From positions 1 to 6,048 of the forward strand of contig CANQAF010000057.1 in NCBI GenBank assembly GCA_947588975.1: DNA of 6,048 nucleotides. Reading direction: 5' to 3'. The stretch comes from an uncultured Bacilli bacterium (lineage in GTDB: Bacteria; Bacillota_I; Bacilli_A; RF39; UBA660). Positions 5,346 to 6,048 of this stretch are shown piece after piece (positions within the stretch are counted from its first letter, which is position 1; each line of letters starts with the position of its first letter). The notes below the pieces were generated by a model. That model did no database searches and had not been told where the DNA came from. It saw only the letters and a list, made by a program, of their open reading frames with translations. The position numbers and the translations under genes are program-made.

Positions 5346-5873
5346 CTATTTTTCTTTATTTGGCATTAGCATCATGGTCATAAAATAGCCTTCCATCTTA
5401 GGCTGTTGTTCAATAGTTGCGATTGACTCAACTGCTTTTGAAAAACGTATCAAAACATCACGTCCTAATTCTTGATGTGCCATTTGTCTTCCACGAAAAC
5501 GAACTGAAACTTTAATTCTATGACCCTTTTCTAAATATTTAGATGCATTACGAACACGTGTATCAAAGTCATGTACATCAATTGTCACTGACAAACGATA
5601 TTCTTTAACTTCTAGGTTAGTTTCTCTTTGGCGCTTCATGTTTTCCTTTTGTTTCTTTTTACTCTCATATTTGAACTTGTTGTAATCCATAATCTTACAA
5701 ACTGGTGGAGTTGCATTAGGACTCATTAAAACCAAATCAAAACCAGCATAACTTGCAAGTGTGAGGGCATCTTTAATTGGTTTTACACCTAATTGTTCTC
5801 CATTAGGTCCAATTACCATAACCTCTTTTGCACGTATTTGTTCGTTAATGTACATATCTTTATCTCTTGCGAT
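5346..5873 (-). CDS. infC: Translation initiation factor IF-3, predicted AUC start codon
   Basis: IF-3 binds the 30S subunit, keeps subunits apart and checks start-codon pairing. The 175-residue product has the N-domain (INEQIRAKEVMVIGPNGEQL, about 9-28; PPVCKIMDYNKFKYE, about 56-70), a Lys-rich linker, and the C-domain (VKEYRLSVTIDVHDFDTR, about 86-103; FRGRQMAHQELG, about 117-128; PKMEGY, about 156-161). The start is chosen at ATC 5871-5873: GGAGGT at 5881-5886 lies exactly 7 nt upstream, and the resulting start (I/M)ARDKDMYINEQ aligns with B. subtilis IF-3, which starts at AUU as (I/M)SKDFIINEQ. In-frame ATGs at 5948 and 5888 would start before, or within, the terminator-ribosome-site region and are rejected. 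ATG 5840 is a less likely alternative with only a weak ribosome site. Rare start codons let IF-3 repress its own synthesis, and that control is expected here. Confidence 0.95.
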   Translation of the reverse strand: MARDKDMYINEQIRAKEVMVIGPNGEQLGVKPIKDALTLASYAGFDLVLMSPNATPPVCKIMDYNKFKYESKKKQKENMKRQRETNLEVKEYRLSVTIDVHDFDTRVRNASKYLEKGHRIKVSVRFRGRQMAHQELGRDVLIRFSKAVESIATIEQQPKMEGYFMTMMLMPNKEK

Positions 5874-5879
5874 ACCTGA

Positions 5880-5886
5880 CACCTCC
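5880..5886 (-). promoter_or_regulatory. Ribosome binding site that sets the infC AUC start
   Basis: GGAGGTG on the minus strand is a full anti-Shine-Dalgarno match. The only codon in frame and at normal distance (7 nt after GGAGGT) is ATC 5871-5873. The site begins 2 nt after the T-run of the leader terminator, so a terminated transcript lacks it entirely. Confidence 0.85.
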
Positions 5887-5888
5887 AT

Positions 5889-5915
5889 AAAAAAGTGAAT
5901 ACAATAGTATCCACT
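5889..5915 (-). terminator. Attenuator terminator in the infC leader
   Basis: On the minus strand GTGGATAC (5907-5914) pairs with GTATTCAC (5895-5902) across the loop TATT, with one G-U pair and an extra T-A closing pair at the base. It is followed by a run of six Ts (5889-5894). It lies directly in front of the infC ribosome site. Confidence 0.8.
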
Positions 5916-6012
5916 CAAAAATTCCAATATCCAAAAGACATATGGCATTTAACCCAAAGCGATTTGCAATCGGGTGAGAAGTGGATACTTCTGCTTTCCT
6001 TTTTTAACTTTC
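5889..6012 (-). ncRNA. infC operon leader with attenuator (L20-leader type)
   Basis: The roughly 120-nt untranslated leader can fold in two exclusive ways. In one, AGAAGT and ACTTCT form a local hairpin (5977-5992), CGATT-GCA-AATCG forms another (5960-5972, flanked by ACCC and GGGT), and the terminator hairpin (5889-5915) forms. In the other, AGTATCCACT (5980-5989) pairs perfectly over 10 bp with AGTGGATACT (5906-5915), which takes away one arm of the terminator. In B. subtilis, L20 binds the corresponding leader and favours termination. That L20 is the ligand here is inferred from operon identity, not read from the structure. Confidence 0.75.
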
Positions 6013-6018
6013 TTTAAT

Positions 6019-6047
6019 AGTATACAGAACTATTTTATGATTGTCAA
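6019..6047 (-). promoter_or_regulatory. Near-consensus sigma-A promoter of infC-rpmI-rplT
   Basis: On the minus strand TTGACA (6042-6047, perfect) is followed after exactly 17 bp by TATACT (6019-6024, 5 of 6). Transcription should start near 6012, giving a leader of about 140 nt to the AUC start codon. A promoter this strong with an attenuator behind it suits a ribosomal-protein operon controlled after initiation. Confidence 0.9.
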
Positions 6048-6048
6048 T

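Noticed and set aside
5874..5948. N-terminal extension of IF-3 from ATG 5948 (or ATG 5888)
   Set aside because: The extra codons run through the attenuator hairpin and the Shine-Dalgarno site itself, no ribosome site precedes ATG 5948, and the extra residues do not resemble IF-3.
1..6048. CRISPR arrays, tRNA or rRNA genes, insertion sequences, attachment sites
   Set aside because: No regularly spaced repeats, cloverleaf sequences, transposase-like frames or terminal repeats were seen on either strand.

Overview
The window looks like a piece of chromosome from a low-GC, Gram-positive-type bacterium of the Bacillota. The sequence is AT-rich, Shine-Dalgarno sites are strong GGAGG or GGTGA types, promoters are sigma-A-like, and the infC-rpmI-rplT operon has a transcription-attenuator leader as known in Bacillus subtilis. 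The VanY, YebE-like and CmpB-like proteins suggest Erysipelotrichia or a neighbouring class, but that placement is an inference from protein style and not a measurement. All genes lie on the minus strand except one at 3506-4021. No stretch over 300 bases lacks a gene.

Reading in the direction of minus-strand transcription (right to left), a near-consensus promoter (6019-6047) drives a leader of about 120 nt. The leader holds a terminator and a perfectly complementary competing strand, and it leads into infC (IF-3), rpmI (L35) and rplT (L20). infC appears to start at an AUC codon placed 7 nt behind a perfect GGAGGT, rather than at either upstream AUG. L20 carries a 63-residue C-terminal extension ending in a Rho_N/SAP-like module. 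The operon ends at a 15-bp hairpin that overlaps the rplT stop codon. Behind it lies a small multi-pass membrane protein of the CmpB-like family (PF06541), convergent with a plus-strand YebE/UPF0316 (DUF2179) membrane protein.

From 3484 down to 182 there is a cell-wall cluster. A promoter (3456-3484) is followed by two long, membrane-anchored VanY-type D,D-carboxypeptidases separated by 1 nt, then a hairpin, a third shorter VanY paralogue, and a hypoxanthine/deoxyinosine DNA glycosylase (UDG superfamily family 6). All three VanY paralogues keep the complete zinc and catalytic set. They look like products of tandem duplication, and the middle one has an internal duplication in its stalk region.

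At the left edge the first 7 codons of a type IV prepilin-like gene (MKKGFTL) run off the window. Its Shine-Dalgarno site lies only 7 nt behind the U-tract of a hairpin that contains a 10-base G/C homopolymer. There is no room for a promoter between them, so the pilin message must either read through or be controlled by that hairpin.

The strongest candidates for something not well described are the L20-Rho_N fusion together with its attenuator leader, the AUC-initiated infC, the three-VanY array with duplicated stalk modules, and the G-tract terminator leader of the pilin gene.
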